A DNA stretch of 64,000 nt. Origin: Nothopassalora personata (lineage: Eukaryota > Ascomycota > Dothideomycetes > Mycosphaerellales > Mycosphaerellaceae). Position 1 is the stretch's first letter, and every line of letters begins with the position of its first letter. The position numbers and the translations under genes were made by a program. The stretch is from positions 2,666,001 through 2,730,000 of the forward strand of contig CM066292.1 of assembly GCA_033816765.1 (NCBI GenBank), given 5' to 3'. The notes below the pieces were generated by a model, which searched no databases, was not told the origin of the DNA, and saw nothing but the letters and a program-made list of their open reading frames with translations. Positions 39,967-51,677 of the stretch are shown piece after piece.

Positions 39967-40769
39967 TCAAGCTTTCGCACAGTATACTGGTTGTTCAAGC
40001 ATGGTGAAGATTCGATCTCGGGGATCCGAGCACTCACTACTGGCAAGTAACTTCAACATTTGAAGCAAGCCACCACCGTCTCTGGGCTTCCCCGTGAGAG
40101 TGAGAGAATGGCGACCTATGCGTGAGTCGCTTCCTACGCCGCAGATGGCGTGGCGTACTCGGAATGAGCCAGAACTTCCAATGAGCCAGCGTACTCGCCG
40201 CAGATGATATTGAGCGACGTGGCTTTGGCGATTTCTGTGGCGATCCATGTGCGGCCAAAGTACGAACGCTCCCTTAGCATTCTCTGTGCTTGCTTGACAC
40301 TCGGCGTGGTTTGACCATCTTTCCTAAAGATAGGGAGACCGAACTGTTGCTGACAGTAGCCACAGATGCCGTGATATAGGACGTGCGATGTGGAGTGCGG
40401 ACAGCTCGTTGACGCGGCCGAAAAGGCAGCGCAAAACACTTCAGTGGTGTCCTCCGGCAGTCCTGTCAAGGCTAGAACTTTGGAGGCACCTGAAAAGATT
40501 CATCACATCTGTCGCACCTGGTCATTGAGCTCTTGTATGTTTTCTTGGTTGATGCATATACCGTCCACCCACAGGGAGGAGTCATCACGGCTGTGGTAAG
40601 CCCAGATGTAGCTGAGAGCTTTTCGCAGATTCTCAGTAACGTTGAAGCTGGGACCATCGAGTGTGATCTGTTTGGTGCGAGAAAAATCGCTATGTATTGG
40701 CAGTAGGTCTATCACAAAGCACGTAAAGCCACCACGCAATGTTGTTATATAACATCGATGTGCCGGCAT
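39967..40769 (-). pseudogene. HET-domain (heterokaryon incompatibility) gene, broken
   Basis: Minus-strand relic of a HET-domain protein, a family that triggers cell death when genetically different hyphae fuse. It reads ITLDGPSFNVTENLRKALSY, SSLWVDGICINQENIQELND and QVRQM, then two consecutive in-frame TGA codons (about 40497-40502), then IFSGASKVLA, later MLRERSYFGRTWIATEIAKA and LNIICGEYAGSLEVLAHSEY. After a frameshift it gives SSECSDPRDRIFTMLEQP. These are the classical HET motifs in order. The usual N-terminal YEALSYTWG-type start is absent. The stops and the shift make it non-functional. Confidence 0.75.
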
Positions 40770-41783
40770 CGAGATGGAGAATCACGGTAACTCATCCTTC
40801 TGGCTCTCAGCGACAGCACCCACAGCAGCACACCAGATGGACCAATCCAAACCGAACAACGCCAGGCAACATGGTGGTAACAGTGAGATCCCAGATTGAG
40901 ATAGCAGAACTAGCAGAACATGTGCGAGGAGTAGTGGGTTCAACCAATCATGTCCGACCAAGCAAATCCCAACCGGTTCAGTTCCTGGATTCCGCACACA
41001 TCAGCGACTGGCAGAAGCGCTTCACAAAGGTTGAGCCTGTTTCCGGAAACTATGGCAAGGATTCGAATGTGGGAGACAAGTGCAAAGTGGCAATGCGCGG
41101 CATAGGCACTTTCACCCCGACTGTCATGGTGTGTGGCCAGATCATTGCTCTGCGCAGTCGTATTCTGATCTTGAGTCGTAGGAGAACTCAGCCAAAGAGT
41201 CCCGATGGAAGGCTAGCCTGCCACTGATCTTCACCGGGGAGCAATTCTTCCGGGTTCAAAGAGACCAGCTCAATGTCCACGAAGTTTGTGCATGAGGAAA
41301 ATTTTACCGGACTTCTGCCCGGGCCGATAATAAGGCAAGAGAAGACATCGAACAGCTTGCAAGGTTTCGACAATGCGCTCTCATGCGGAGGCCGGAGGAG
41401 AAAGCTGATAGTAAGCCGGGGTGACGACTTCATTGGAATGCATAGTCCGAGCTGCGGCGTGCAGTGACAATCCGAGACGGCAGTGAGGGAAACAGACAAA
41501 ACTCCGGAAGGATGTCACAATCCCGCTCTGTGTCCCCGCAGAGGAGCAAGGGCTCATGACAAAAGAGGTGCCAGCACCGCGCCAAACAGCGGTATTGTAA
41601 AAGGATGAAGTGCTCCCAGCACCCGCGACGCATTCGGTTCAGTTGAAGCGAGGCGCACATTACCTCTTCCCTTCGACAAGCTGTCTCTGCGCTGCGGTGT
41701 AGCGATCGTGGCGATCCAGAGGCAGTTGTGTCCATGTAAAGGCAGCTCCTTGGTCGAGGGCCTTTTCTAGCGGCGTTGTTGTG
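40770..41783. other. Intergenic, no gene recognised
   Basis: Short frames on both strands without motifs; no repeats noted. Confidence 0.3.
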
Positions 41784-42236
41784 TCAGTTCTTGAAGAAAG
41801 TGATGCCGCGCTCAATGTTGCGACGCAAGCCTTCAATCACTCTCTCGCGGCCGTCCCAAGTTACTTCCGCCGTGTCGTCACTTGTTTCGGCAGTCTGATA
41901 GAGCTTCGCGAATGATACGTGCGGTATGGCATCTACCACAAGCTCAGCTTCTTCGGAGAGCATATTCAGCTTAAGCCAGTCCAGATTGCAGCATTGATTG
42001 AGCAGTACGCTGAGGATCCGTGCCCACGCGCCGGAGTCTCCTGCCAACAGCAGATACTCGAGCCTGGCTACTTTCAATGTCTTTCTGCAGTTGTGTAGGA
42101 CTGTGCGTAAGTCCTCAACATCAATATCGATGCCAAAAAGGTCAATGTCTCGCAAATTGGAGAATGAGTTGGCGTTCAATACCATATCCACGTATGACGC
42201 CACCGCGTCTGTTTCGCGACATCTTCGTGTTGCCAT
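41784..42236 (-). CDS. LRR/F-box-like fungal protein, C-terminal part or partial gene
   Basis: 150 aa from the ATG at 42236 (MATRRCRETDAVASYVDMVL). The text has leucine-rich-repeat character: FSNLRDIDLFGIDIDVEDL, RTVLHNCRKTLKVARLEYL and LNQCCNLDWLKLNML, ending GLRRNIERGITFFKN. It resembles the C-terminal LRR half of many uncharacterised fungal F-box-like proteins. No F-box is present; an upstream exon may exist (GT/AG signals near 42249-42305), but I could not join it in frame past a stop. It may therefore be a truncated gene. Role unknown. Confidence 0.5.
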   Translation of the reverse strand: MATRRCRETDAVASYVDMVLNANSFSNLRDIDLFGIDIDVEDLRTVLHNCRKTLKVARLEYLLLAGDSGAWARILSVLLNQCCNLDWLKLNMLSEEAELVVDAIPHVSFAKLYQTAETSDDTAEVTWDGRERVIEGLRRNIERGITFFKN

Positions 42237-42245
42237 CAATATCAC

Positions 42246-42876
42246 ATCCCTGTTCTTTACCTATATGACCATTGCAAGAACTCAACAAAGCTCCAGGAGG
42301 CACTTTACCTCAAATTGAATGCGTGTGTCGAGTAAAGCAGGTCGAGTCCTTCATTTCGAATCGGTTGGCAGGGTGCGAATGAGGGGTGGGAGGTGGATAG
42401 AGTTGTGATCTGCTATGGCTTGAGATGAGTGTCCTCACTTGGCACACTCGTGTCTGTTGGAGGTATATATATTATATTGCCACTCTAACTTAGCTTAGGG
42501 CGGCGTCGCCTCCTTTTGCGATAGTGTCCATCTCGCCTTCAACGTAGAGATTCATGCTTTTGTGTGCGGTAGTTCGTGTGGTATTGTGTGCGGGGAGGCT
42601 GGTACGGGGGATGAAGCTCCGTTTTCCCAAATGACTGAACGTTCGGCACCTTCCGAAGCTTCTCGCGCTATCGGATCAACCTCGTGCGCTCTCGGCCAAC
42701 ACATTCCTTGAAAGCTTTGCTTGTTAACATGCGGTCCGTCGAAGTGAAACTATGTGTCGAGTGGAAGAGGTGTTTTGGTAGATGCTGCGCTCGAGAGAGT
42801 CCCGTTTTTTCCAGTCTGATATTTGACCGCGAGCTACGGGTGAAGCACTCAAGTCTCACGCCCCTAGCGATATCAT
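42246..42876. other. Intergenic, no gene recognised
   Basis: Between the LRR-like fragment and the FLILHELTA gene, both on the minus strand. No motif or repeat seen. Confidence 0.35.
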
Positions 42877-43512
42877 TCACTTCCCCTTCGGCACAACCCC
42901 ACCTCCAACAGCACCCGAACCCGCAGCCGTGCCTCCTTGCACTGCCACTGCCTTCTTCCTCCGAGACATTGATCCAATTCTCCTCGTCAACGGCAAAACA
43001 GTCCACCTCGCAAACCACGGAGTAGCCCACACACTGCCCACCAACCTCACGGGCAACAACATCTTCGTGATCGCATAAGCCGTGGCCAATTCCACCACTA
43101 ACCTCGTCCCAGATTCTCCCTTTCCGAAATACCTTCCACTCCTCTCCTCATCGCTGATCCAGCCCTTCTTCCTCAACCACTTCCCAAACTTCTCAGTCCC
43201 GTCACTGACCCATTTTCCCTCGCTGATGTAGGGTGGGAGCCATGAATAGTAGTGGAACGCGCCGGCGAGACCGAAGAGCGGAACGATCGCGGTGATTTCG
43301 TGAAGAATGAGGAAGGCGGTTATGTGGGAGAGAGGTGCGGTTCGAAGAGGGGTGATATAGCGGCGGAGGAAACGGGGAAGGCGGGCGGAGATGCGGTCGA
43401 TGCGGGAGGCGGACTGGGCTGTTTCGGTGGAGGATGATCTGATTTGTTTGGAGAATCGACGATGTGGAAGGCTCCGGCGTGCGGACAAGCCTTGCCGGAA
43501 CGTGCTGAACAT
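42877..43512 (-). CDS. FLILHELTA-family mitochondrial protein (Mrx11-like)
   Basis: 211 aa from the ATG at 43512 (MFSTFRQGLSARRS). The frame is open further upstream, but this start exposes an Arg/Ser-rich, acid-free mitochondrial presequence. The diagnostic motif AFLILHEITAIVPLFGLAGA (about residues 67-86) is nearly the FLILHELTA signature that names this fungal family. It is followed by FHYYSWLPPYISEGKWVSDG and a second hydrophobic region (ELATAYAITKMLLPVRL, about 135-160), giving two likely inner-membrane segments. The yeast relative Mrx11 is linked to mitochondrial gene-expression complexes; the same setting is inferred here. The C-terminal tail is Gly/Ala/Lys-rich and variable. Confidence 0.88.
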   Translation of the reverse strand: MFSTFRQGLSARRSLPHRRFSKQIRSSSTETAQSASRIDRISARLPRFLRRYITPLRTAPLSHITAFLILHEITAIVPLFGLAGAFHYYSWLPPYISEGKWVSDGTEKFGKWLRKKGWISDEERSGRYFGKGESGTRLVVELATAYAITKMLLPVRLVGSVWATPWFARWTVLPLTRRIGSMSRRKKAVAVQGGTAAGSGAVGGGVVPKGK

Positions 43513-44889
43513 CGTTGTTGATGTTGCAGAGTCGTAGGTTAGGATCCGGGATATATTGCAGGGACGACGCTGTGGTATGCCGTAGTCAGGGTACACTACC
43601 ACTTGCCACTTCACTTCACTTCACCACACGTCTACGAGGAAACACAATGACCGATCATCGCAGACGCTCGCATTGTCATCAAAATCACAAGCGATCTGCT
43701 GGGACTGCTTCACTGGCCTCCACGAATGGCGAAAAGGAGGCCGACCGCGTTGCACCGCAGCTTTTTCTTCTACGCAACATATACCCATCAACGATCTGAG
43801 TACATATACTCCCAAAGTCGATCTCCCAAGCTGATGGATATAACCAACTCGAGGTGGCCGCGTCGTGCTACACTTGCATCACCGTACACTGAATTCGCAA
43901 TGCATACCTCGGTACACGCGTGCATAGTAGAGACAGACCAGTGTCTGCCCGCGATGATCAAGCACTCATTCTCGCTGCAACATCACGACTACTGTCTAGA
44001 AGTCGTTCAAACTGACTTTGACAAATCAGGACAATCGCCAAGTCTGAAGCACCGCAAGATCTTCGCCACTGGCAGCGTCTTACTGCAGCGCATGGTGTTG
44101 CGAGGAGTATCGCTGGGGAGTTTCAGATAGCGCGCGCACATGTGGTCAGCACTCTCGACGCTTTCCTGGCTTGGAGCCACGACTCTCATTCACCCCTTAT
44201 CGGCTGCGATGTCCTTGGAAGATGCTGCTACAAAGCTCAACTTGATCCCATTCGCTACGATAGAAGCACGGCCTCAACATCGGTGCCCAGCGTGGACCAG
44301 TTCAGCAACGCTCCTCCACTTTGGCCTCTGTCTTGCCACTCGACCGACAGCGACTGTCGAATCGGAGCATATTCTTATTGTTATCTATACCTTAATCTGT
44401 ACCATCGTGTGACAGATTCTGCTCGTATCACGTACTGTGCTAGAAATTTTATGCCTTCACTGGTCTGCATGTCCACACTTGACCCAGACCAGAGTCCTTG
44501 TCATAGACATGACCTGCGCACACCTATACAAAAACAACATCTTAACCAACTCGGCGGTACGATAGCTCGGCTTTACACCTCTAAATCGCCGGGTCCGATC
44601 CGTATATTGGTGGAGGAAAAAATCGACTTACCACGACTCCGTCGTTCCTCCTTGGCCACTGAGGGCAGGTGGCAGGATTTCTTCCTGCTAGTGTCTTCTA
44701 GTCAAGGTGCTGAACGAGGTATCCACGCCTAGAGACGGGGCACTATTTACGTACCTAAGCATGGTGAACGCGGCCCCTTGAGGAGATTGCCACCTTCTCA
44801 ACTATCAGAGTACACCGTGGCACATTCGAGCAAGGGCGATCTGTTTTATGATGAGACGAAGCGCTCGGCTGCCATGGATTCGGTTAGCA
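43513..44889. other. Intergenic, no gene recognised
   Basis: Several overlapping plus-strand frames (43726-44130, 44142-44732) without family motifs or matching splice sites. Confidence 0.3.
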
Positions 44890-45080
44890 GCTATCGCCGT
44901 ATTATGCGATACGTGATCGTCTTCTTACTATTGACGGCGAAAGCGCACTAGTCAACGGCGAGCCAACATCGTAGTTCTGGGTCCCGGACAATAGTCAGGG
45001 ACAGCGCCTGAACGAGCTCTTGAAGGAGCACGTGGACGGTGTATGTAATGCCTTCATTGCACATATACGGTCTATGTGCT
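44890..45080 (+). pseudogene. Possible decayed coding fragment
   Basis: In one plus frame: IRDRLLTIDGESALVNGEPT, a TAG, then FWVPDNSQGQRLNELLKEHV and DGVCNAF. It is protein-like but short and interrupted; the family was not recognised. Confidence 0.3.
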
Positions 45081-45231
45081 CTAATACAGTGATTCCCCTT
45101 TCTCCAAGTAACAGATCAACAGATCCATTACGACTTTTTTACCCCTTCAACACCTTCCGTCCATTCTCTTTACATCCAACGCCTTCAACTCCTCCTTACA
45201 CGTACGCTCGAAATGGCTACTAAGCCAAAAT

Positions 45232-48200
45232 CTACTTATCAGAGCTGTGCAAGCTAATAGCAGCACAGTTCGTGAAGTCGATGTTCTGTACAGTATCCCT
45301 CTGCCAGTCCTTGGGGAGGTACTTCAGGGTGAAGTCATCCTGACATACGTACCAAGACCCGAAGCTGAAAGCACTGTGACGGCCAGCCTGACTGGTGTAG
45401 CCAACAGCACCATCCGAGTGCTGCTGTGCTCCACTCGTTCCAGTTGCTGGGATCAAGCCAACAGGACCAGGTTCCTGGCCGCGATGTGTGACCAGCGCGA
45501 GGCCGTGATAGCCACATGATTCTTCTGGTCGATTGCGCAGGAAGTAAGAACGGGTATGATGGTCGTAGACAGCGAGGCCGGCCTTGCGCTGGTCATTGGT
45601 CATCTTGGTGACTTCGTGGCCGGCGAGAGTAGGTGCGGCGACGAAGAGGCCGTCGAGGGCCAAGTTGCCATGTTTGACGCTGGATCGAAGGTAGTAGTGG
45701 TGTAGGCGACGCGCTTTGAAGAGGTCACACTGGGTGACTTCCATGCCGGCTCCTGGCTGCACAGGGTTGATGATCTCGCCTGGGCCGGAAGTCACACTGC
45801 TTAAAGCTGCTGTGACAGTTGCGAGACTGGAATCATGTTAGCGTGGAGCTCTGAACGAGCGGAGGCAATCACTTACATTGAGTCTCCGGTGACAGTGACT
45901 GGATTACCAATTACACTCGAAGGCTGAAAGAAGGAAGTGGTCGGGACTGGCTGCAATGTGACAAACGAGGTCACCATGGCTGTCGGGATCGCAGACTGCA
46001 GTGCAGCGGTGGAGGCAGCACCAGTTAAGGAGCCGAGCGTCTGGCTGGCTGAAAAGAGTGCTGGGCCGAGATTGCCCATCTGTCCTAGATTGCGGAAAGT
46101 AGAAGCTGCGGCTGCGATAGAGCTAACGGCGGCCTGAGCGGATGAAATGGCTGCGGTAGCCGTTGGTGCGATACTGTTCATCTGAGCAGCGACCGAGCTC
46201 AGAGCTGCCAAGAGTTGAGATTCGCCGTTCGAAGTTGGTGAAGTCGATGAAGCAGGCCCGACAGTTCGGAAGTTGGGTACAATAGTCAAGGCTGGAACAG
46301 AAGAAATCTGAGCAGGTCCAATCGGCAATGCTGGAATAGCAGAACTTTGAAGCTTGGTAAGGAACGAGCTTGGGAGAGCGCTAGTTGGAGCCACAACTTG
46401 GATTCCAGACTGACTCATGATAGGCACAGCTCCAGATGGGGTAGCCTGACCAGATGTGATCATAGTGAAAGGCACATCTTGAGTCGCTCCTGGAATGACG
46501 TCTGAAGGAATGACACTGCCGAGCGTTCGCGTAGTAGTGATGCTACTTGCGAGGCGGATGCTCAAAGTTGAAGATGCAGCATTGGTTGGAAGAGCGCCAT
46601 TAGCACTTGACTTGAAGGCGATGTCAACATTACTGTTTGACGTATCTGGAGCGTGCTGACTCTTGAGGTAGCAAATTCCTGGACCGCTGCCGCCAACGTA
46701 CGCAAAGCCGATACACTGCGGTTGAGCATCGCAGAGTGGGATACAGCCAGCGAACGAGCTGGACTGAGCGTTCATGAAGTCACCGCCAAAGGCGTCAGTG
46801 CCGCAGCGAGTGGTGTATTGACCAATCTTGTTGCCGCTTCCGAGCTGCTGGCACGATCCTGTGGCGCCTGTAGGCACAGCAGGAGCAAGAGCTGAAGATG
46901 CTGGGGCGGTCGAAAAGACACTGGTGGGCGCAACGCTGCTTGCGACGGAGCTGATGAACGATGATGCTGGGCGGATCGACAAAATGCTGGTGGGTGCAAT
47001 ACTGCTTGTGGCCGAGCTGATCAGCGAGCTTGCTGGGCTATTGACGGAAGCAGCGCTCTGCACACCGACCGGGCTCAGTCTGACAGCAACGTCGGCGACA
47101 GATGTCGAGAGCGTGTTACCTTGAGAGCCCTTGAGGTAGCATGTGCCTGGACCATCGTCGCGAAGCCATGAGAAACCAACGCAGCCGACCTGCTGGCTAC
47201 ACTTCTCGAAACAGCCCGCGAACGTAGGTGAGCTAGCGGCGGCGATGTCGCCACCTGCAATGTCGTGCTTGCAGGTGACGTCGTAGGTATTGCCTAGCCC
47301 ATCGGCGTATTGGCCTATGCCTTGGTTGCCAGTAAGAGCTTCACAGTCTGTGCTGGAGCCGGAGCTGGATGCAGGGCGAGGTCCTGAGCTGATGACGCTC
47401 GTGCCAATGAGGCTGGACTGCGAAGGTACGGGCGTCGAGGTTCCTGGGGCCAGAGTCACGACGTTGCTGCTCACCGTTGTCACAGTGACGACAGGTGCAG
47501 AGGTGCTTGACGACGGTGTGCTGCTGGAACCGGGCAGAGTGGCAACCTGACCGATCGGCAAGGTCACTACGACACCCTGTGGTACACCGGTAGATAAACT
47601 ACTTGGAACTGCAGACGTAGCAGGAAGAGTCATGGCAATGCCAGTGACGACTTGGCCGTTTTGCAGAGTAATGACAGTCTGCTGTGCACCAGTAGGTGAG
47701 CTGGTTTCGGCGCTCGATGCAGTCAAGATGGATCCACTCGACATAGTCAATGTAATGACAGTCGAAGGAGCACCAATCGAGGAGCTAGCTGGTGCGATGG
47801 TTATGACCGACGAGGAAGACTTGCTCGCCTGGCTTGGATCCGAGACGAAGCCAGAGTTTGCGTTGTTCGGGTTGGAGGTCGAAGGGACATACTTGCTTTT
47901 GAAGTAGCAGGTACCTGGGCCTTGGTTGCCGACAAACGAGAACGCCGAACAGCCAGAGAATGCAGAGCACTTGTTGGTACAATCGGCGAAAGAGGAACCA
48001 GGAGCTGACCCAATGTCATTGCCAGGGGCATCAGTGTTGCAAGCGAGAGTGTAGCCATTGTACTGGCTGCCGGTACCGAGCTGATCACAGGAGGCAGATG
48101 TTGATGACGCCGGCGCAGAAGGCGTGGACGACGACGCTGTCAACGGGAGACTGACGCTTCGTGCAGAGGAGCTTTGTCCCGTGGGGAGGGTTGCGACCTG

Positions 48201-51200
48201 CTCGCTTGGCAGAGTGACGACAGTAGCCGAAGGTACCACCGACGATGCTGCACTCGAAGGCGCAATCGACAGAGCGCTTGTCAGCGGCAGAGATGCAGAG
48301 GAACTTGCAGGGGACGAGGACACTATACTGCTGCTGCTCGATGCCGGCTTGGAGCCCGAGACGATAGTGGATGGCGCACTCGTGTACGTGCCCTCAGCGG
48401 TCTTCAAATAGCAGTTGCCACTGTCGTCGCCGGCATAGGTCCATCCAACACAGCCAGCCTGTGCATCACAAGCAGCAGGGCACCTGCTGAAACCGCCACT
48501 CTGCACTGGGAAGACTGCAGCCCCTGGCTGGCTGTTGTCCTGGCTGCAGTGAATTGTGTAGCCGTTGGTCTGTTGTCCGCTTACATATGTGACACCATTG
48601 GCAGTGCAAGTCTGGCTAGTCAAGGGAGCTGAGCTCGTGGCGGAGGCTGATACTTGAGACGAAGCTAGGCTGCTCGGAATCGCTGAGGTCGGGATGACCG
48701 AAGCAGGAATGGAGCTAGACACAGTCGCCTGTGACGCAATGCTTCCCAGCGACGAAAGAAGGCCTGTTGGGATCGCGGACGTCGGTAGGGTCTGAGCTGG
48801 CGCACTTGTTGCGAGACTGGCCGACGAAGCGATGCCACCTAAAGACGAGGCCAAGCTGCTCGGAATCGCCGAGGTTGGAATGATTACGACAGGCCTCGAT
48901 GACATGGTTGCCTGGGAAGCAATGCTTCCTAGCGACGACAAGAGCCCGGATGGCACCGCGGACGCAGGCAAAGTCAGGGCCGGAGCGCTGCTCGCTAACG
49001 AAGCCTCTGAAGAAGCGAGGCCACCAAGCGACGATGCCAAACTGCTTGGAAGAGCTGAGGCCGGAATGACTACAGCAGGAACACTGCTCGCCAACGTCGC
49101 TGATGACGCGACACTTCCGGGGGAAGACAGCAGTCCAGATGGCACCGCAGATGCGGAAAAGGTAAGCGCCGGAGCACTGCTGCTCAGTGAGCTCGCCGAA
49201 GAAGCGATACCAGCAAGCGAGGATGCGAGGCTCGAAGGAATAGCAGAAGTTGGGATAACCACGGCTGGAATGCTGCTAGAGATCGTCGCTTGCGAGACAA
49301 CACTGGCAATGGAAGAGAGAAATCCAGAAGGTACAGCTGACGATGGCAACGTCAGAGCCGGGACGCTACTGACAGGTCTCGCGGATGAGGCAGCAGCGGC
49401 CAATGAAGACACCAGGGTCGATGGGATAGCACTTGTGGGAATGACAACACCCGGCGCACCATTGCCCAGCGTAGCACTAGAAACCAAGTCGCCGAGCGAC
49501 GACGCCAACCCTGCTGGTAGAGCCGACGTTGGAACAGTGAGGGCATCAGCAGACGAAGTGGTTCCAGGAATAATGACTGCAGGAAAAGTTCCAGCCAGTA
49601 TCGTTGATGAGTAATGCGTCGCAAGCGATTCAGCGACATGCCCTGGCAGTTCCGAAACAGGCACAGTGAACAATGGCTGGCTAGTCGCTGAAGCTGCAGC
49701 AGACGTAGCAATGTTACCCAAGGATGAGGCAACACTGGAAGGCAAGCCTAGCGACTGGATTGCAGTCGGAATGGCGCTTGGAGGGAGGGCAGCGATCGAT
49801 GAAATCGCCGTCACTGGAACATTTTGCGATGCCAGTGCGCCCGAGAGTTGTGATGCTGCGGAACTGGCCAAGCTTGTTGGAAGTCCACTGAGCGCAGACG
49901 AGGATGGGGCAGCAGCAGCAGCAGATGTGGCGATGTGACCCAAAGACGAGGCCAGACCAGATGGCAGACCCAATGATGAAACGGCACTTGGAATTGCGCT
50001 TGGTGGGAGAGCCGCAATCGAAGAGATAGCTGTGAAAGGGATGCTCTGAGAAGCAAGAACACTCGAGATGGCAGATGCAGCCGGAGCGGCCAGCGACGAT
50101 GGAAGAGATGTAGCCAGCGACCGCATTGAATCCGAAGATGTGGCGATACCAGCGATAGACGATGCGGCTCCGCTTGGTAGGCCCAGAGATTGGATCGCCG
50201 TGGGGATGGCACTCTGGGGCAACGCCGCAATTGATGAGATAGCCGTGATTGGAACACTTTGCGAAGCAAGAGCACCGGAGAGTTGCGAGGCAACAGAACT
50301 CGGCAGAGCAGTCCTTGACGTGGGTTGAGCCACGAGGGAAGTGGCAAGGCCAGCGAGCGAAGAGGCAACGCCGCTAGGAAGTCCGAGCGACGAAAGAGCC
50401 GTTGGAACCGCGGTTGGAGGCAGTGCAGCAATGGAGGAGATTGCAGCTGTGGGCACATTCTGCGAAGCTAGAACTCCAGACAATTGCGACGCGATCGGTG
50501 CAGCGAGCGAGGACGGCACAGCACTGGAAGGTACTCCCTGAAGCGCGCTCGATGTTGCGAGGCCAGCGATCGACGATGCGACTCCACTGGGGAGACCGAG
50601 AGATTGAATCGCGGAAGGAATGGCAGTGGGCTGCTGAGCAACGATCGAGGAGATGACGCCGGTGGGCACACTCTGACTTGCCAGTGCGCCGGAGAGCTGT
50701 GAGGCAACCGATGCGGGCAACGACGTCGGGACGGTCGTGGCGAAGATCTCAGTCGCTGATGTTGGAGTGCCACTCGTCAAGGGCCGAGCTGCTGAAGTGG
50801 CGAGGCCAGCAAGAGAGCTTGCGACTTGGCTGGGCAGGCCAAGTGAAGAGATCGCCGTAGGGATAGCACTAGGTTGCTGGGCCACAATCGAAGAGATCAC
50901 GCCGGAAGGAACTCTCTGACTCGCCAATCCTCCGGACAGTTGCGAAGCAACAGAAGCCGGGAGCGACGTGGGTAGACCACTCGTTGGCAGAGCACTGGTC
51001 AGAGCAAGGGGGCTTGACTGTGGCAAAGCGGAATTCAGAGCACCAGCCAGACTCGCAGCTTGAGGGAGATTGCTGGCCTTGATAGCGGATGTCAACGCAC
51101 CGGCAACGGACTGAAGATTTGTTGTTTGCCCAGGAGCTGTAATTGCTGGTGCCACAGAGTTGATTATACCAGCCAGAGACGACGCCGCAAGCAGATTCGA

Positions 51201-51677
51201 ATTCGCCAGTGCGGATGAAAGTGCCGGGATGACTTGCAGAGTGGACTTTACGGCTGGAGCAGAGGAAGCCGGAATGACTGGTGCGATGCTGGTCGATGAT
51301 ACCTTGGGAAGTGCGGACCTGGTAGCGGTCAAGATACCTCCATTGACGGTCGTGGTCTGTTTGTACACGTTAGTGGAGCCATCTCCCTCTCCCTGTCCTG
51401 GTTATACTGGAGGGTCACGTACAGACTTCGCGACACCGGCAGCAGAATTTGTTGACGATGTGGTAGTCGTTGTCGTCGAAGTAGTGCTGCTGCCGGTATT
51501 GCAGCCGCCGAAAAAGAAGCCGCCAAACAGGTAGCAGTCACCTTGGTCGACAGTGCTACTGCCACTGCCAGATCCAAGCAGGCCACCGGACTGGCGTCGT
51601 TCAAGCGAAGGCAGAGCATTTGCAGAGTTTCCGAAGATGGCGAGGCCAGCAATGGCTGCCTCGGTGAGCCGGACCAT
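45232..51677 (-). CDS. Giant secreted Ser/Ala-rich repeat protein with four PAN/apple-like modules (2109 aa)
   Basis: Three exons, 51677-51423, 51356-45877 and 45826-45232. Introns are 66 bp (GTACGT, CACTAAC, AACAG) and 50 bp (GTAAGT, GCTAAC, CCAG), and the spliced frame is exactly 2110 codons. It starts MVRLTEAAIAGLAIFGNSAN, a signal peptide followed by a Kex2-like ERRQ. Residues about 88-655 contain six copies of a roughly 80-aa unit built around AIPTAIQSLGLPSGVASS. Residues about 670-990 hold a second repeat type (SAIPSSLASSLGGIASSAS). Four cysteine-rich PAN/apple-like modules follow near 1001-1075, 1172-1247, 1421-1495 and 1583-1654, each ending in a GxCYLK-type motif and separated by Ser/Thr-rich linkers. 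A distinct C-terminal domain of about 195 aa is mostly exon 3. No GPI-type tail is seen. I infer an O-glycosylated extracellular adhesin or wall protein whose PAN modules bind carbohydrate or protein. Confidence 0.85.
48650..51250 (-). repeat. Internal coding repeats of the giant secreted protein
   Basis: DNA and protein repeats of two types: six copies of an about 230-bp unit (49650-51250) and a shorter two-part unit (48650-49600). Copies differ by many substitutions, so they are not freshly duplicated. Such arrays can change copy number by recombination. Confidence 0.8.
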
